Of a stretch of DNA of 64,000 nucleotides, positions 27,772 through 37,363 are shown piece after piece. The DNA lies in assembly GCA_002067065.1 (NCBI GenBank), contig MVPY01000033.1, positions 8,624 to 72,623 on the forward strand, given 5' to 3'. Made by a program: the position numbers and the translations under genes. The notes under the pieces are model-generated. The model saw only the letters and a list, made by a program, of their open reading frames with translations. It ran no database searches and was not told the origin of the DNA. The stretch's first letter is position 1, and each line of letters starts with the position of its first letter. The DNA is from Methanobacterium sp. PtaB.Bin024 (GTDB lineage: Archaea; Methanobacteriota; Methanobacteria; Methanobacteriales; Methanobacteriaceae).

Positions 27772-29067
27772 TTAGTTACTATGATTTTTCAACCATTCCA
27801 CGATTAATTCTATGACTTCCTCATTAACATGACCCTCCACCCCATATTCTTGTGGAGTTGATTTGCCCTTACCTTGAATGAAAAGGTGGTTTAAACTGGG
27901 GAAAATATGGAAAAAAACGATTTTTCGAAGTTTAAGCTCCTCCTTCCACATTTCATAATCTTGGGTAGGTGAAACCTGGTAATCACGACCACCCTGCAAA
28001 ATCAGCATAGGCAAGGACAGTTCTTTCAGGATTTCTTTAGTAGGATGGTTGCGAAGATCAATTAAATAGCTTGCTGAAATGCCTAGAGGAAGTTCTTTGG
28101 AAGGGACATCTTCTGAAAGTTCAGGATCTTTTGCACGGGCGACTTTAACTTTCAAAGATTCTAATGTAGTTTTCTGTTCATCGGTCATGGCCCCAGAGAG
28201 ACTGTAAAGGTAAGTAAACTGTTCTAAAATAGTATCTTCCAGTGGACGGATACTTCCAGCCATAATAATCAGTCCAGCTAGTTCATGGCCCTGTTGACCA
28301 ATACGAGGGGCAAGAGATGCCCCTAAACTGTGGCCCAACAAGAAAACATGTTTTGAATCTATTTCAGGCCTATCTCGCATTAGATTCACTGCTAAAAGGG
28401 CGTCATCAATAACCTCTTCTTTGACTGTCATATTCGACATAAAAGCTGTTGTGAACTCTTTAGCATGTTTAAATGTTCTTTTATCATATCTTAAAACTGC
28501 AATTTCCTTTGAAGCCAGTCCCCAGGCCAGGTCCCGGAATATTTTGTTGGGACCAATGGTTTCATCATGATCATTAGGGCCTGAACCATGCACCAACACC
28601 ACTCCCGGAAACGTTCCAGAACCATTAGAGGAACCATTAGGGATGGTAAGAATGCCAGATAATTCCCATTTCCCTTCACCAATGGTTAATTCCATCTCGT
28701 GGAATGCAGAAGTGTCCACATAATCTGGTGGATGGTACTCCATCTCTGTGGGCATAAAATTCAGTCCGCTGATATGTCCTTTATGGTTGAATACTACTTG
28801 AACATCAATGGTAACTCGTTCAAACTGGCACCTTACACTAACAATCCGGTGACCTTCCATTTCAACTGTTTGTAAAACATTCATCTGGATTAAATCACCT
28901 GCCGGTTCTGTTAGACCTTTCCAGGACTCCTTTAACTTGTCTTCAGATAAAACAGTTTTCATATCTTTATCAAACTGGCTAACAGCCCTATCATAGTTAT
29001 TTTGTAACAGTTGAAACACAAATCTCTGTGCCAATGCTTTTAAATTCTCAAAATTTAAAGAGCTCAT
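27772..29067 (-). CDS. Alpha/beta hydrolase with N-terminal DUF3887 domain
   Basis: 431 aa. Residues about 1-105 fit DUF3887 (NNYDRAVSQFDKDMKTVLSE ... VVFNHKGHISGLNF). The remainder is a dienelactone-hydrolase/prolyl-peptidase-like alpha/beta hydrolase: VLVHGSGPNDHDE (oxyanion), LLGHSLGAS (nucleophile Ser), GGRDYQVSP (Asp) and SLNHLF (His). Such two-domain hydrolases act on unknown esters or peptides. Start supported by GTGATTGT. No signal peptide. Confidence 0.8.
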   Translation of the reverse strand: MSSLNFENLKALAQRFVFQLLQNNYDRAVSQFDKDMKTVLSEDKLKESWKGLTEPAGDLIQMNVLQTVEMEGHRIVSVRCQFERVTIDVQVVFNHKGHISGLNFMPTEMEYHPPDYVDTSAFHEMELTIGEGKWELSGILTIPNGSSNGSGTFPGVVLVHGSGPNDHDETIGPNKIFRDLAWGLASKEIAVLRYDKRTFKHAKEFTTAFMSNMTVKEEVIDDALLAVNLMRDRPEIDSKHVFLLGHSLGASLAPRIGQQGHELAGLIIMAGSIRPLEDTILEQFTYLYSLSGAMTDEQKTTLESLKVKVARAKDPELSEDVPSKELPLGISASYLIDLRNHPTKEILKELSLPMLILQGGRDYQVSPTQDYEMWKEELKLRKIVFFHIFPSLNHLFIQGKGKSTPQEYGVEGHVNEEVIELIVEWLKNHSN

Positions 29068-29151
29068 ACAATCACTGTTTTTTAATTTAGTTTCTCTTTA
29101 TACATGATTATACTGATAAGTGATAAACCTTTAAAAATCTGCAGAATTAGT

Positions 29152-29901
29152 TTATTTCTGTCCCACATAAAGCCCATATCCATAATAACGGTTGAATCCT
29201 CTAGGAATATGAAGGGCTTCCCAAGCAAGATGGTTGGCTGATTTCCGGTATTCTGTTTCATGCAAGTACAAATTGAAGAACCTACCCCAAATTTTAAAAA
29301 AATCCATGCTCTGCAATTGGAAATCTCCTTTCATTTGTTTCCACTGGTTCATTCGATTTACCGAACTATTTATATCTTTAAAACCAGATTCCATGAGAAG
29401 AGATAACCATACATCTTCTGTTTCAGCCATGAGACCCATTACCCTCCGACAATATTCATCAACTTCACGAGATGGATTTGAAATCCAGGTCACTTCATTC
29501 AAGCCCAAAAAACCTCCATGTTTAAGTACCCGATGATACTCCGGAATAGACTTTGTTTTATCGGTGAATCCCGTTACAGATTCAGATATAATCACGTCAA
29601 ACCTATTATCAGAGAATTCTAAATTCTCTGCATTTCCCACAACAAATTTAACTCCAGTTTCAGAGGATTTAAGTTTTTCCCGGGCCATTATAACCATGTC
29701 TTCAGATAGATCTATCCCCACTACAGTGCAACCAGTCATTTCATGGATTTTAATGGCTGATACCCCATTCCCTGAGCCGACAACCAAAACATGATCTGAA
29801 TTATCAACTTTACACCATTTTAAAAGGTTTTGGGTGGCTTCCAGGCCACCCATATGTTTGGTTATACCAATTTTGGCTTGTATTTCAAAATAGTCGTACA
29901 T
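29152..29901 (-). CDS. SAM-dependent methyltransferase
   Basis: About 249 aa. Motif I is VLVVGSGNGVSAIKIHE, strand 2 ends VVGIDLSEDM, and FDVIISESVTGF and LKHGGFLGLNEVTW are motifs II and III of the ubiE-like class. The start at 29901 (ATG) is preferred over the GTG at 29916. Adjacent genes do not indicate a substrate. Confidence 0.75.
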   Translation of the reverse strand: MYDYFEIQAKIGITKHMGGLEATQNLLKWCKVDNSDHVLVVGSGNGVSAIKIHEMTGCTVVGIDLSEDMVIMAREKLKSSETGVKFVVGNAENLEFSDNRFDVIISESVTGFTDKTKSIPEYHRVLKHGGFLGLNEVTWISNPSREVDEYCRRVMGLMAETEDVWLSLLMESGFKDINSSVNRMNQWKQMKGDFQLQSMDFFKIWGRFFNLYLHETEYRKSANHLAWEALHIPRGFNRYYGYGLYVGQK

Positions 29902-30039
29902 GCAGAATCTTTCCACGTCTTAGGATAGAAATCTTAATGATAGAATTTATACAAGGTCATTGTGAGATCTTATATAAGACTATTTGTTATTAATAACTAA
30001 TCAAAGTAACATAGAGCCACGAAAAAGGGAAAATTAAAC

Positions 30040-30747
30040 ATGAAAAACAATCCAAAATGGTATTATGAAGAAAAAGCCCCAGGAGTAGACTATTTAAACC
30101 CGGAAATAGCCCAAAAATACGATGATGCGCATCAAAAATTCAGAAACTTCAGGGAGGAATCAGAACATATTGTTCAAGTCATGGGGATCACACCTGATGA
30201 TACAGTTATGGATTTTGGTTGTGGAACTGGTAATGTTGCCTTAAACCTGGCAAAATATTGTGATAAAGTGATATGTATCGATATTTCAAGAGAAATGTTG
30301 GATATTCTCGAAAATAAGGCTAAAAAAGGAAATATTAATAATATTGAAACTTATTCTGCAGGTTTTTTAACTTATGATCATAATGGGAAGGATAAAGTAG
30401 ACAAAATCGTTTCTATGGTTGCACTTCATCATTTGCCTGACTTCTGGAAGTCAGTAGCCCTTTCTAAAATGGCAGAAATTTTAAAACCAGGTGGAAAACT
30501 CTATCTTTTTGATGTTATATTCACATTTAATATCCAAGATCATCAAAAAGCCCTTGAAGGGATGATAAAAACCATGCGTTTTGCTGCTGGTGATTCCATG
30601 GCAGACGAAACTGAAATGCATATTCGTGATGAATTCAGCACTTATGACTGGATCATGGAAGGATTACTGGAAAAAACAGGCTTTTTGGTCAATTTTAAGG
30701 AAATTAAAGCAAATAATTTTGTTGAATACATCTGTTCTAAATTGTGA
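30040..30747 (+). CDS. SAM-dependent methyltransferase
   Basis: 235 aa. Motif I VMDFGCGTGNVALNLAKY, motif II VICIDISREMLDIL, DKIVSMVALHHLPDFWKS, and motif III ILKPGGKLYLFDVIF. The His-rich ALHHL is common in UbiE/COQ5-type small-molecule methyltransferases. Divergent from the methyltransferase at 29152 and unrelated in detail. Confidence 0.78.
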   Translation: MKNNPKWYYEEKAPGVDYLNPEIAQKYDDAHQKFRNFREESEHIVQVMGITPDDTVMDFGCGTGNVALNLAKYCDKVICIDISREMLDILENKAKKGNINNIETYSAGFLTYDHNGKDKVDKIVSMVALHHLPDFWKSVALSKMAEILKPGGKLYLFDVIFTFNIQDHQKALEGMIKTMRFAAGDSMADETEMHIRDEFSTYDWIMEGLLEKTGFLVNFKEIKANNFVEYICSKL

Positions 30748-30808
30748 GACTCATAATGTGAAAAATGTCAGGTAAAAATTCCTTTTAAATAAGGATTTTC
30801 ATCTTATT

Positions 30809-31444
30809 TTAACTTGAATTGTTCACATATCTATTTTCCAGTATTTTCTTTAAAAAAGGATGTGTTAGATATACCAGACTGCTCCAAGCCAAAACATAAT
30901 AAGACAAACCCAGAGCTATCAGGGATAATGTAGGTAAAATTACACTGGAAATATTCAGCATTTTAATCGTTGCTTTACTTATATCATCATCCAATAAGCC
31001 TCTTCTAGTGGCGTATTGCCAGTTAATAATATAAATAAAACCGGCAAAGAAAAGATTCAGCTGGAAAATTACATTTGCTGTGAAATAAGTGCCACCGTAC
31101 TCAGCGATTATTTCGGTGGAAAATGGCATTAAAGCTATAAACAGCAGCCATAAAACAGTTATGGTTATTAAAGTAGGGTTAGAACGTTTGATAAACTGAA
31201 ACTGCTGATGGTTGTTCCGCCAGAAACCTGACAATATCCAAAAAGATAGAGCATAACATAGTATATTAGGCCATAATGTCCATAATTCTTGTTGAAAAGC
31301 TGTTTCACTTAGATTACCAGTTATGGTGGGAACTCCAATACTTAAAACCAGTAATGTCATGGCAATGGCAAATATACCATCCACCAGTGTTTCAATACGA
31401 CTGGTGGTCATCCATAAATTAATGGAATTAGATTGATCAGACAT
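30809..31444 (-). CDS. TMEM175/DUF1211-family membrane protein (putative K+ channel)
   Basis: 211 aa with six predicted helices. The first helix carries RIETLVDGIFAIAMTLLVL, matching the RxxxFSD-like signature of TMEM175 proteins (here VDG replaces FSD). The second motif WRNNHQQFQFI also fits. Prokaryotic TMEM175 proteins are potassium-permeable channels; function here is inferred from family. Confidence 0.72.
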   Translation of the reverse strand: MSDQSNSINLWMTTSRIETLVDGIFAIAMTLLVLSIGVPTITGNLSETAFQQELWTLWPNILCYALSFWILSGFWRNNHQQFQFIKRSNPTLITITVLWLLFIALMPFSTEIIAEYGGTYFTANVIFQLNLFFAGFIYIINWQYATRRGLLDDDISKATIKMLNISSVILPTLSLIALGLSYYVLAWSSLVYLTHPFLKKILENRYVNNSS

Positions 31445-31631
31445 AATCTGATGTTTCTTTTTTAGCTATAAAAATCATTGGTTTGAGTTATTCATCAATC
31501 CCCCAATATCATGTTATAAATTAACAGTGTAAATTAGTCTATTACTTTGCATATGCTCTAGGAAAAATGTCATATTCATATACCCTCATAATAATTACAC
31601 AAAAACGAATAAATTGTTGGAAGTGTTAAGC

Positions 31632-32090
31632 ATGAAAATCGAAATAAAAACCATCCCCCAATACCAGGCGGCTTTTCTCCCAATAATTGGCAGTTACCAG
31701 CAGATCCCGGAGACTCTGGGTAAGGTAGTGGGATGGTTAATGGCTAAAAACGTGGAAATTCAGATGCCAGTCTATGGGGTATACTACAATAGTCCCATGG
31801 AAGTATCTGAGGAAGAACTTGAATGGGAAGTTGGGGCAGCCTTTATTGGAGAATTAAAAGCTGAAGATGATATAAAAATAAAGAATATCCCCCAGCATGA
31901 AGCTGTTTCGGCTGTGTTTAAGGGCCCCTATGGAGAGGCCGCATCAGTTTATATGGATCTCATCCAATACGCTTCAAAAGAGGGCTACGAAATAGCAGGC
32001 CCAGTCCTGGAAAGTTATCTTAACAGTCCAGATGAGGTACCAGAGAGCGAACTTCTAACTGAAGTGCAATTCCCTGTGGTTAAAAAATAA
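31632..32090 (+). CDS. GyrI-like effector-binding domain protein (copy 1)
   Basis: 152 aa single GyrI/AraC effector-binding domain: AAFLPIIGSYQQIPETLGKV, YGVYYNSPMEVSEEELEWEVG, VFKGPYGEAASVYMDL, ESYLNSPDEVPESELLTEVQ. These SHS2-fold proteins bind small amphipathic molecules. Start 31632 follows GGAAGTG. A paralogue follows at 32265. Confidence 0.82.
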   Translation: MKIEIKTIPQYQAAFLPIIGSYQQIPETLGKVVGWLMAKNVEIQMPVYGVYYNSPMEVSEEELEWEVGAAFIGELKAEDDIKIKNIPQHEAVSAVFKGPYGEAASVYMDLIQYASKEGYEIAGPVLESYLNSPDEVPESELLTEVQFPVVKK

Positions 32091-32264
32091 TTAAAGGGTT
32101 TTAAAAATCTTTAAAATCATTAAGGGAATTTTTTGTTAGGATGCAGTAACATAATCTATCCATATTCAAAATTAATTATAAAAAACAGATTATATTTTAA
32201 TAACACATCCCCCATCACAAAAAAATATAACGGTAATAGCATCATTTATAACTAGGGTGTAAAA

Positions 32265-32723
32265 ATGGAAGTAACAGAAAAAAGGATCGAAGAAGCTAAA
32301 GTTGCTTATATTCCTTATATGGGAAGTTATGATAAAATTCCAGAACTTATGCAAGAAGTAGGAGAGTGGGTTTCAAACAAAGGCCTCCAGATGACTGGAC
32401 GGGTTTATGGCACCTATTTCAACAGCCCCGAAGACACCGCTGAAGAACATTTACAATACGAAATCGGCTTTGCATTTGTTGGAGACGCAACTCCTGAAGG
32501 TAAGGTGGGAATTAAAGAAATACCCGAACATACAGTCCTTGCAGCAATGCACAAAGGAGCATACACCAAAGTTGGTCCTGTTATCCATGGAGTGGCGGAG
32601 TACGCTGTTAAAAATGGTTATGATATTGTAGGACCCGTAACAGAAGTATATCTTAACAGTCCCATGGAAGTCCCTGAAAACGAACTTTTAACAGAAGTAC
32701 AGTTTCCAGTTATTAAAATCTAA
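32265..32723 (+). CDS. GyrI-like effector-binding domain protein (copy 2)
   Basis: 152 aa, same length and layout as copy 1 (VAYIPYMGSYDKIPELMQEV; GTYFNSPEDTAEEHLQYEIG; NSPMEVPENELLTEVQFPV). Tandem duplication with clear divergence. The 174-base gap holds its own T-rich tail and promoter-like AT stretch, so the two may be separately transcribed. Confidence 0.82.
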   Translation: MEVTEKRIEEAKVAYIPYMGSYDKIPELMQEVGEWVSNKGLQMTGRVYGTYFNSPEDTAEEHLQYEIGFAFVGDATPEGKVGIKEIPEHTVLAAMHKGAYTKVGPVIHGVAEYAVKNGYDIVGPVTEVYLNSPMEVPENELLTEVQFPVIKI

Positions 32724-33110
32724 AAAAAATAATTATAACTTTTATTTTTTCATTTACTAATTTTATCTTTAGTTGTTTAAAAAAATAAAGCTAAATCATC
32801 ACCACCACATAATACATCTAAAGTTGTAAAGATATGGTTATATCTGGGTGTAATTTGGGCATAGCTATTTATTATTTGGATTAAATAAAGATAGAATAGT
32901 TCTTACCTACTTCCAAAAGGAATCACCAAAAATAAAGAATCCTGATGACCCCCTATCTGAGTGAATTCCGATGATTATATGGGCCTACAGGAACATGCAA
33001 ACATTTAAGAGTAATGTTAAGAACCATATTAAGAACAAATGTTAATAATGTTAAAAATATTGTTAAAAACACCTGGCTCGTGTTTATCTTGAATAGAACC
33101 AGGAGGAAAA
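32724..33110. other. 387-bp intergenic region with a GATCTGGG-type promoter element
   Basis: No gene seen. At 32842-32876 the sequence ATCTGGGTGT-AA-TTTGG followed by a TATTTATTAT box resembles the promoter element found in three places between 40.8 and 41.8 kb. The NYN gene's ribosome site AGGAGGAAAA lies at its end. Confidence 0.45.
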
Positions 33111-33617
33111 ATGCGCAATCTTGAAAAATTAAGTTCACTTAAAGAATACATCCCTAAAATGGGAGAACCCAACGCTAAAAGCGTTGCCATCTTGATTGAT
33201 GGACCTAACATGCTACGTAAGGAATTTGGCTTTGATCTAGACGTGATAAAAGAAATATTAAACGAATATGGGAACATAAAGGTTGGAAAAGTTTTTCTAA
33301 ATCAATACGCTTCAGATAAACTCATCGAAGCCATAGTAAATCAGGGAATGTCCCCCATTATTGTGGCAGGTGATATTGATGTTCAAATGGCAGTTGAAGC
33401 TTTCGAAGCCATCCGTAACCCCAATATTGATGTTGTTGCATTGATGACCCGTAACACTGACTTTTTACCCCTGGTTAACATTGCCAAAGAAAATGGCAAA
33501 GAAACAATAGTCATTGGCGCTGAACCCGGGTTCAGCATTGCTTTAAAAAACTCAGCAGACAGTACCATAGTCCTAAAAAAACAACACCACCACTCCCACC
33601 CTCATGGAGCAATGTAA
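33111..33617 (+). CDS. NYN/LabA-like (DUF88) PIN-type ribonuclease
   Basis: 168 aa. The PIN-like acidic sites are visible: AILIDGPNML (first Asp), AGDIDVQMAVEA (middle acids) and MTRNTDFLPLV (last Asp), the hallmarks of NYN-domain nucleases (TIGR00288 type). The tail KKQHHHSHPHGAM is His-rich. The last 21 bases, including the stop codon, are tandemly repeated just downstream. Substrate probably RNA (family knowledge). Confidence 0.8.
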   Translation: MRNLEKLSSLKEYIPKMGEPNAKSVAILIDGPNMLRKEFGFDLDVIKEILNEYGNIKVGKVFLNQYASDKLIEAIVNQGMSPIIVAGDIDVQMAVEAFEAIRNPNIDVVALMTRNTDFLPLVNIAKENGKETIVIGAEPGFSIALKNSADSTIVLKKQHHHSHPHGAM

Positions 33618-33640
33618 ATCCCTCACGGAGCAATGCAAAT
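33599..33640. repeat. 21-bp tandem duplication spanning the NYN stop codon
   Basis: Two copies of a 21-base unit (CCCTCAYGGAGCAATGYAAA), differing at two positions: 33599-33619 contains the gene's TAA stop, and 33620-33640 has CAA in its place. Looks like a recent slippage duplication. Confidence 0.75.
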
Positions 33641-34213
33641 ATTATTTTTTCCTACCTTTTTTTTGAAACCCCTATCATTTTATTGACCAATTAATCCACA
33701 GGTTACCCCCTGAATTTAGTTGAATTCTATTAAATTTATCACAGATTAATCAAGTTTGGGTCTACAATATAAAATAAGTCCTATTTACCATATTACTGAT
33801 TACTCTCCAGTATCTGATTAAATAAAACTATTTTTAACATGGACATTTTAAAGTACTGCAAAAAAACCTTTTTTGGAAAAATGTACTTATTACTTTCTCA
33901 GGAAAATTTATATGCACGTATGTTCTATCTTTACGAGGCTGAAAATAATAAAACCTAAACCAAATTTATTTACAACACTTAAATATCAGAAAGTCAAAAT
34001 TTATGTGAGTTAAGTTTTAGATGTTACAAGGTTAATTGTTATCAATATGTAAGGAATGATCAGAAACCTAGTAAAATCTGATCTACTTACCTATTAGGTG
34101 ATGAAACATTAATCCTCCTTAAAAAAGATTCCAAGGTTTTATTGAAATTTAACACTTAACATAGGTACTTACATTGTATTGATATTGATATTGTTGGTTT
34201 AAGAGGTGTTTCA
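33641..34213. other. 573-bp AT-rich intergenic region
   Basis: T-rich runs at 33643-33664 could terminate the NYN transcript. Beyond that I see no gene, RNA or clear repeat up to the trkA ribosome site (AGAGGTG at about 34202-34208). Confidence 0.5.
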
Positions 34214-34867
34214 ATGTACGTGGTAGTGATGGGTGGAGGAAGAGTTGGCCTGAGCCTGGCCTCCTTTTTAATTGCTGATGGTCATGATGTTACCCTAATA
34301 GAAAATGATGAAACTTTGTGTTCCAATGCCGCAGCTGAACTTGATGCCTTGGTGATCTGTGGCAACGGCACTGACACCAAAACCTTAGACGAGGCCAATG
34401 TATCCAGTGCAGATGTTTTTGTGGCTGCTACAGGAAACGACGAAGCCAATTTACTTGCCTGCATCCTGGTGAAGGAATATAAAATCCCTAAAATCATTGC
34501 CAGGGTAAGTGAACCCAGCCATGCTGAAGCATTCCGCAAAGTGGGTATTGACTCGGTTATAAGCCCTGAAATCACAGCAGCCAGTTATCTGGAGAAACTA
34601 ATTATCCGACCGAAAATCGCAGACCTGGTAGTAATGGGTAAGGGTGATGCTGAGTTACTTGATTTTAACCTGGAAAACGAGAAAGTTATTGGTAAAAGAA
34701 TTGGGGATATCAGTCCCACTGAAGATTTCATCATTGTGGCTGTCTATGAAAATGGGGATATAACCATTCCAAAACCAGACATAGTCTTAAAAAAAGGAAT
34801 GAAAGTTTCTATTCTAGTTAAGACCAGTGCTGCCCGAGCGGTTATGAATAAATTCACCACAATGTAG
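34214..34867 (+). CDS. trkA: TrkA/KtrA-like potassium channel regulator (RCK_N + RCK_C)
   Basis: 217 aa. The RCK N-domain has the dinucleotide loop MGGGRVGLSLASFLIADGHDVTLIE and the downstream ATGNDEANLLAC; the RCK C-domain follows from about residue 140 (ELLDFNLENEKVIGKRIGDI). It gates a TrkH/Ktr-type K+ transporter in response to nucleotides. No membrane partner is adjacent. Start set by AGAGGTGTTTCA. Confidence 0.88.
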   Translation: MYVVVMGGGRVGLSLASFLIADGHDVTLIENDETLCSNAAAELDALVICGNGTDTKTLDEANVSSADVFVAATGNDEANLLACILVKEYKIPKIIARVSEPSHAEAFRKVGIDSVISPEITAASYLEKLIIRPKIADLVVMGKGDAELLDFNLENEKVIGKRIGDISPTEDFIIVAVYENGDITIPKPDIVLKKGMKVSILVKTSAARAVMNKFTTM

Positions 34868-34946
34868 TAGAGGGCATTAAATATTATCCTTATTATCTCG
34901 ATATGTATTTGATATCTCTATAGGGCAAGTATTACTTCTAATAAAT

Positions 34947-35333
34947 TCAGCAGTCGCGTTCAGCAGCAATTTCCTTTATTTTTTTCTTTAACACTTCAAC
35001 ACATTTTTCCCCTTCTTCGTCCAGTCTTGAAACATCAGTTGGCTTTAAATTTTGTTTATCCAATATTTCCAGGGCATTTATGCTTTCTGCAACTTTAACT
35101 CCTTTATGTTCTAATATTTTATCCACACAGGATCCTTCACAGCCATTAATTGCCAGTATGGGATATTTTTTTATGAGATCTCGGAATCCTTCTCTGTCTG
35201 CTGATGTAGCTCCCATGCATATGGAGATGAGTTTATCTGATTCTTCAACAGTGTCTGAACTTGCAGCCCGGGTGACGAGGCCATAAGGGCTCATCCCACT
35301 GCATGGTGCCAATGCTAACTTTTTGTCCTTCAT
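34947..35333 (-). CDS. DGC-family putative zinc-binding protein
   Basis: 128 aa. Conserved cysteines in LAPCSGMSPYG, ICMGATSAD and INGCEGSCVDKIL fit the DGC domain family. Such proteins are often near arsenic or redox genes; here it directly follows the arsenite methyltransferase remnant on the same strand (174-base gap). Ribosome site AAAGGAGAATGAA. Function unknown. Confidence 0.7.
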   Translation of the reverse strand: MKDKKLALAPCSGMSPYGLVTRAASSDTVEESDKLISICMGATSADREGFRDLIKKYPILAINGCEGSCVDKILEHKGVKVAESINALEILDKQNLKPTDVSRLDEEGEKCVEVLKKKIKEIAAERDC

Positions 35334-35507
35334 TTTTCATTCTCCTTTAAATTTGATTTGGTCATCTGATCTTTCTTTAATGGTTAGGTACTTTAATTAT
35401 AAATTCCATCAGGTGATGCATAATTAGGTAATCTGAGTAAATGGGCCAAATACCCACAATTCTTGGATCTGAAAGTTTGTAACATACCATCTTATTGGTG
35501 CCCATAT

Positions 35508-36274
35508 CTATTTAATGGCCTTAACTTGGATGCTGAGAATTTTTCCTTCCAGTCTGATGTCCATGTTGGGTTCAGTGAAGTAATGCGCCTCCATAATTTC
35601 CACATCTTTGAATCCTGCTTTGGTAATGGTATCCAGGTATTCCTGTTTTTCCATTGCTCCGGCGATGCAGTCTGACCAGGCCTGAAAACTTCTCCGGAGG
35701 TCTTCAGAAATTTCACCATGGGTAACCAAGTCAGAAACTAAAATTCTTCCACCTGGCTTTAAAACTCTGAAAGCTTCGCTGTATGCAATATTTTTATCTG
35801 GTGTTAGGTTTATGACACAGTTACTGATAATTACATCAATGGTTCCATCTTCAATGGGTAAATCCTCAATTTCTCCCAGTTTGAACTGAACATTTTGATA
35901 ACCCCCTTCTTCTGCATTTTGAATGGCAGTTTTAACCATTTCATGGGTCATGTCCACTCCTATTACCTTACCATTTGCGCCTACCTTTTTTGATGATAGG
36001 AAGACATCTATTCCCCCTCTGATCCCAGATCAAGTACTGTTTCTCCTTCACTAATCTCTGCCAGGGCCGTGGGATTTCCGCATCCCAACCCATAAATGGC
36101 ATCTGGAGGTATGCTATCTAGCTCTTCCTCTGAATATCCCATTGCTTTGGCCTGTTCTAGTGCACTTTCTAACATATCCTCCGTTCCACCACAGCATGAA
36201 CAATAGGATGCTTTTTTGGTTGCTATTTTGCTGTAACGTTCATTTACATGATCTTTTATTTTCTTTTCTTCCAT
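35508..36274 (-). pseudogene. arsM: Frameshifted arsenite methyltransferase (ArsM-like)
   Basis: The first part (MEEKKIKDHVNERYSKIA ... SYCSCCGG ... YGLGCGNPTALAEI, GETVLDLGSEG) carries the ArsM N-terminal cysteines and the start of SAM motif I. The second part, in another frame, continues IDVFLSSKKVGANGKVIGVD, NCVINLTPDK, RVLKPGGRILVSDL. The frames meet at a run of five G (plus strand C, 36013-36017); one extra G would restore GGIDVF. Either a true inactivation or a homopolymer sequencing error. Start 36274 set by GGTGTGATC. An ATCCATAT-based symmetrical element lies just upstream (36289-36312). Confidence 0.75.
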
Positions 36275-36288
36275 GATCACACCAAATA

Positions 36289-36312
36289 AATCCATATGGA
36301 TATCCATATATC
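36289..36312. promoter_or_regulatory. Symmetrical repeats before arsM
   Basis: TCCATATGGA (36291-36300) is a perfect palindrome, and GGATATCC (36298-36305) another, followed by a third TATCC. The overlapping half sites could bind an ArsR-type repressor; no such gene is in the window. Confidence 0.35.
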
Positions 36313-36416
36313 CAAATATTTTGATGTATAGGTTAATAGTACTGTTTCCTTATAAAAGTTACGGAGATATACAAAACAATTAAAAAAAAAGGATTGAAAA
36401 TAAACCATACCATGAT

Positions 36417-37118
36417 TTAATCAAGATATTTCAATCTATACTTATTGTACTGCTTTTTTAATAACTTTCGACTGTTTTTTGTACCATGACCCGGCAGAAA
36501 GGTATTGCAACCTGTTTCCAATAGCTCTCCCCAGCTTCTGATCATGGTGGGCACATCAGCAGCGAAAGGTGGGAAAACCGACCAGTTGAAAACACCAAAC
36601 ATGGCATCACCCACCAATGCTATCTCCTTATCTAAAATTAGACTCATTGAACCATCTGTATGGCCAGGAGTATGGATCAGGTAACAGTTAGGACTTAAAA
36701 AATATCCATCTTCCACCAGAAAATCAGGTTTTGCCTTTTCATACTCACTGAATTTGTTTATTTTCCCGGCTATGGCCACCAAGAGGCAGGTGATGAAATT
36801 AGTGCCACTTGGAACCTGTGATGTCCCCTGTTTCAAATATTCTGCCTCACTTTTTTGAATGATTATTTTAGGCCCATATTTTTCCTTTATACTGGCTGCG
36901 TTTCCAACGTGATCATAATGAGCATGGGTTAATGTAAGATAGGACAACCTTTCCTTGGCCAGTAAATCATCCAATTTTTCGATTAATTCCTTTCTGGAGT
37001 TTTCCAGGCCGGTGTCTACTAAAATTGAAATATCATTATCCCTAACTAAATAAGAGTTACTTCTGCCCCCAGTGATCTGGTAAACTGTGCATCCGTTGGT
37101 GGTTTTCCATTTTTTCAT
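36417..37118 (-). CDS. MBL-fold metallo-hydrolase
   Basis: About 233 aa. The metal-binding motif THAHYDHVG, later His in HTPGHTDGS, Asp in LVGDAMFG and His in LPGHG give the complete beta-lactamase-fold dinuclear site. Glyoxalase II-like hydrolase with unknown substrate. Start at 37118 follows GTGATTTTA; the earlier ATG at 37127 lacks a ribosome site. Confidence 0.8.
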   Translation of the reverse strand: MKKWKTTNGCTVYQITGGRSNSYLVRDNDISILVDTGLENSRKELIEKLDDLLAKERLSYLTLTHAHYDHVGNAASIKEKYGPKIIIQKSEAEYLKQGTSQVPSGTNFITCLLVAIAGKINKFSEYEKAKPDFLVEDGYFLSPNCYLIHTPGHTDGSMSLILDKEIALVGDAMFGVFNWSVFPPFAADVPTMIRSWGELLETGCNTFLPGHGTKNSRKLLKKQYNKYRLKYLD

Positions 37119-37363
37119 TAAAATCACTGCAGATACTTGATAAAATTATAAACTATTAATATTAGTATTTATTATGATTATAAATGATCTTGAGGAAATT
37201 TCTAAAATTGAAGTATGCCAGATGTAAAAATTAGGATTGGCATTCTGGATTATATTCTTTACTATTTTGTGGTTTTGGGCCAAAAAAGTGATTTTTGGAC
37301 TAAAAAAGGTTTTCAGTTATTCAAAGTGTAAAAATGAAATCGAAGTTTCGTTACCTTAGGTTG

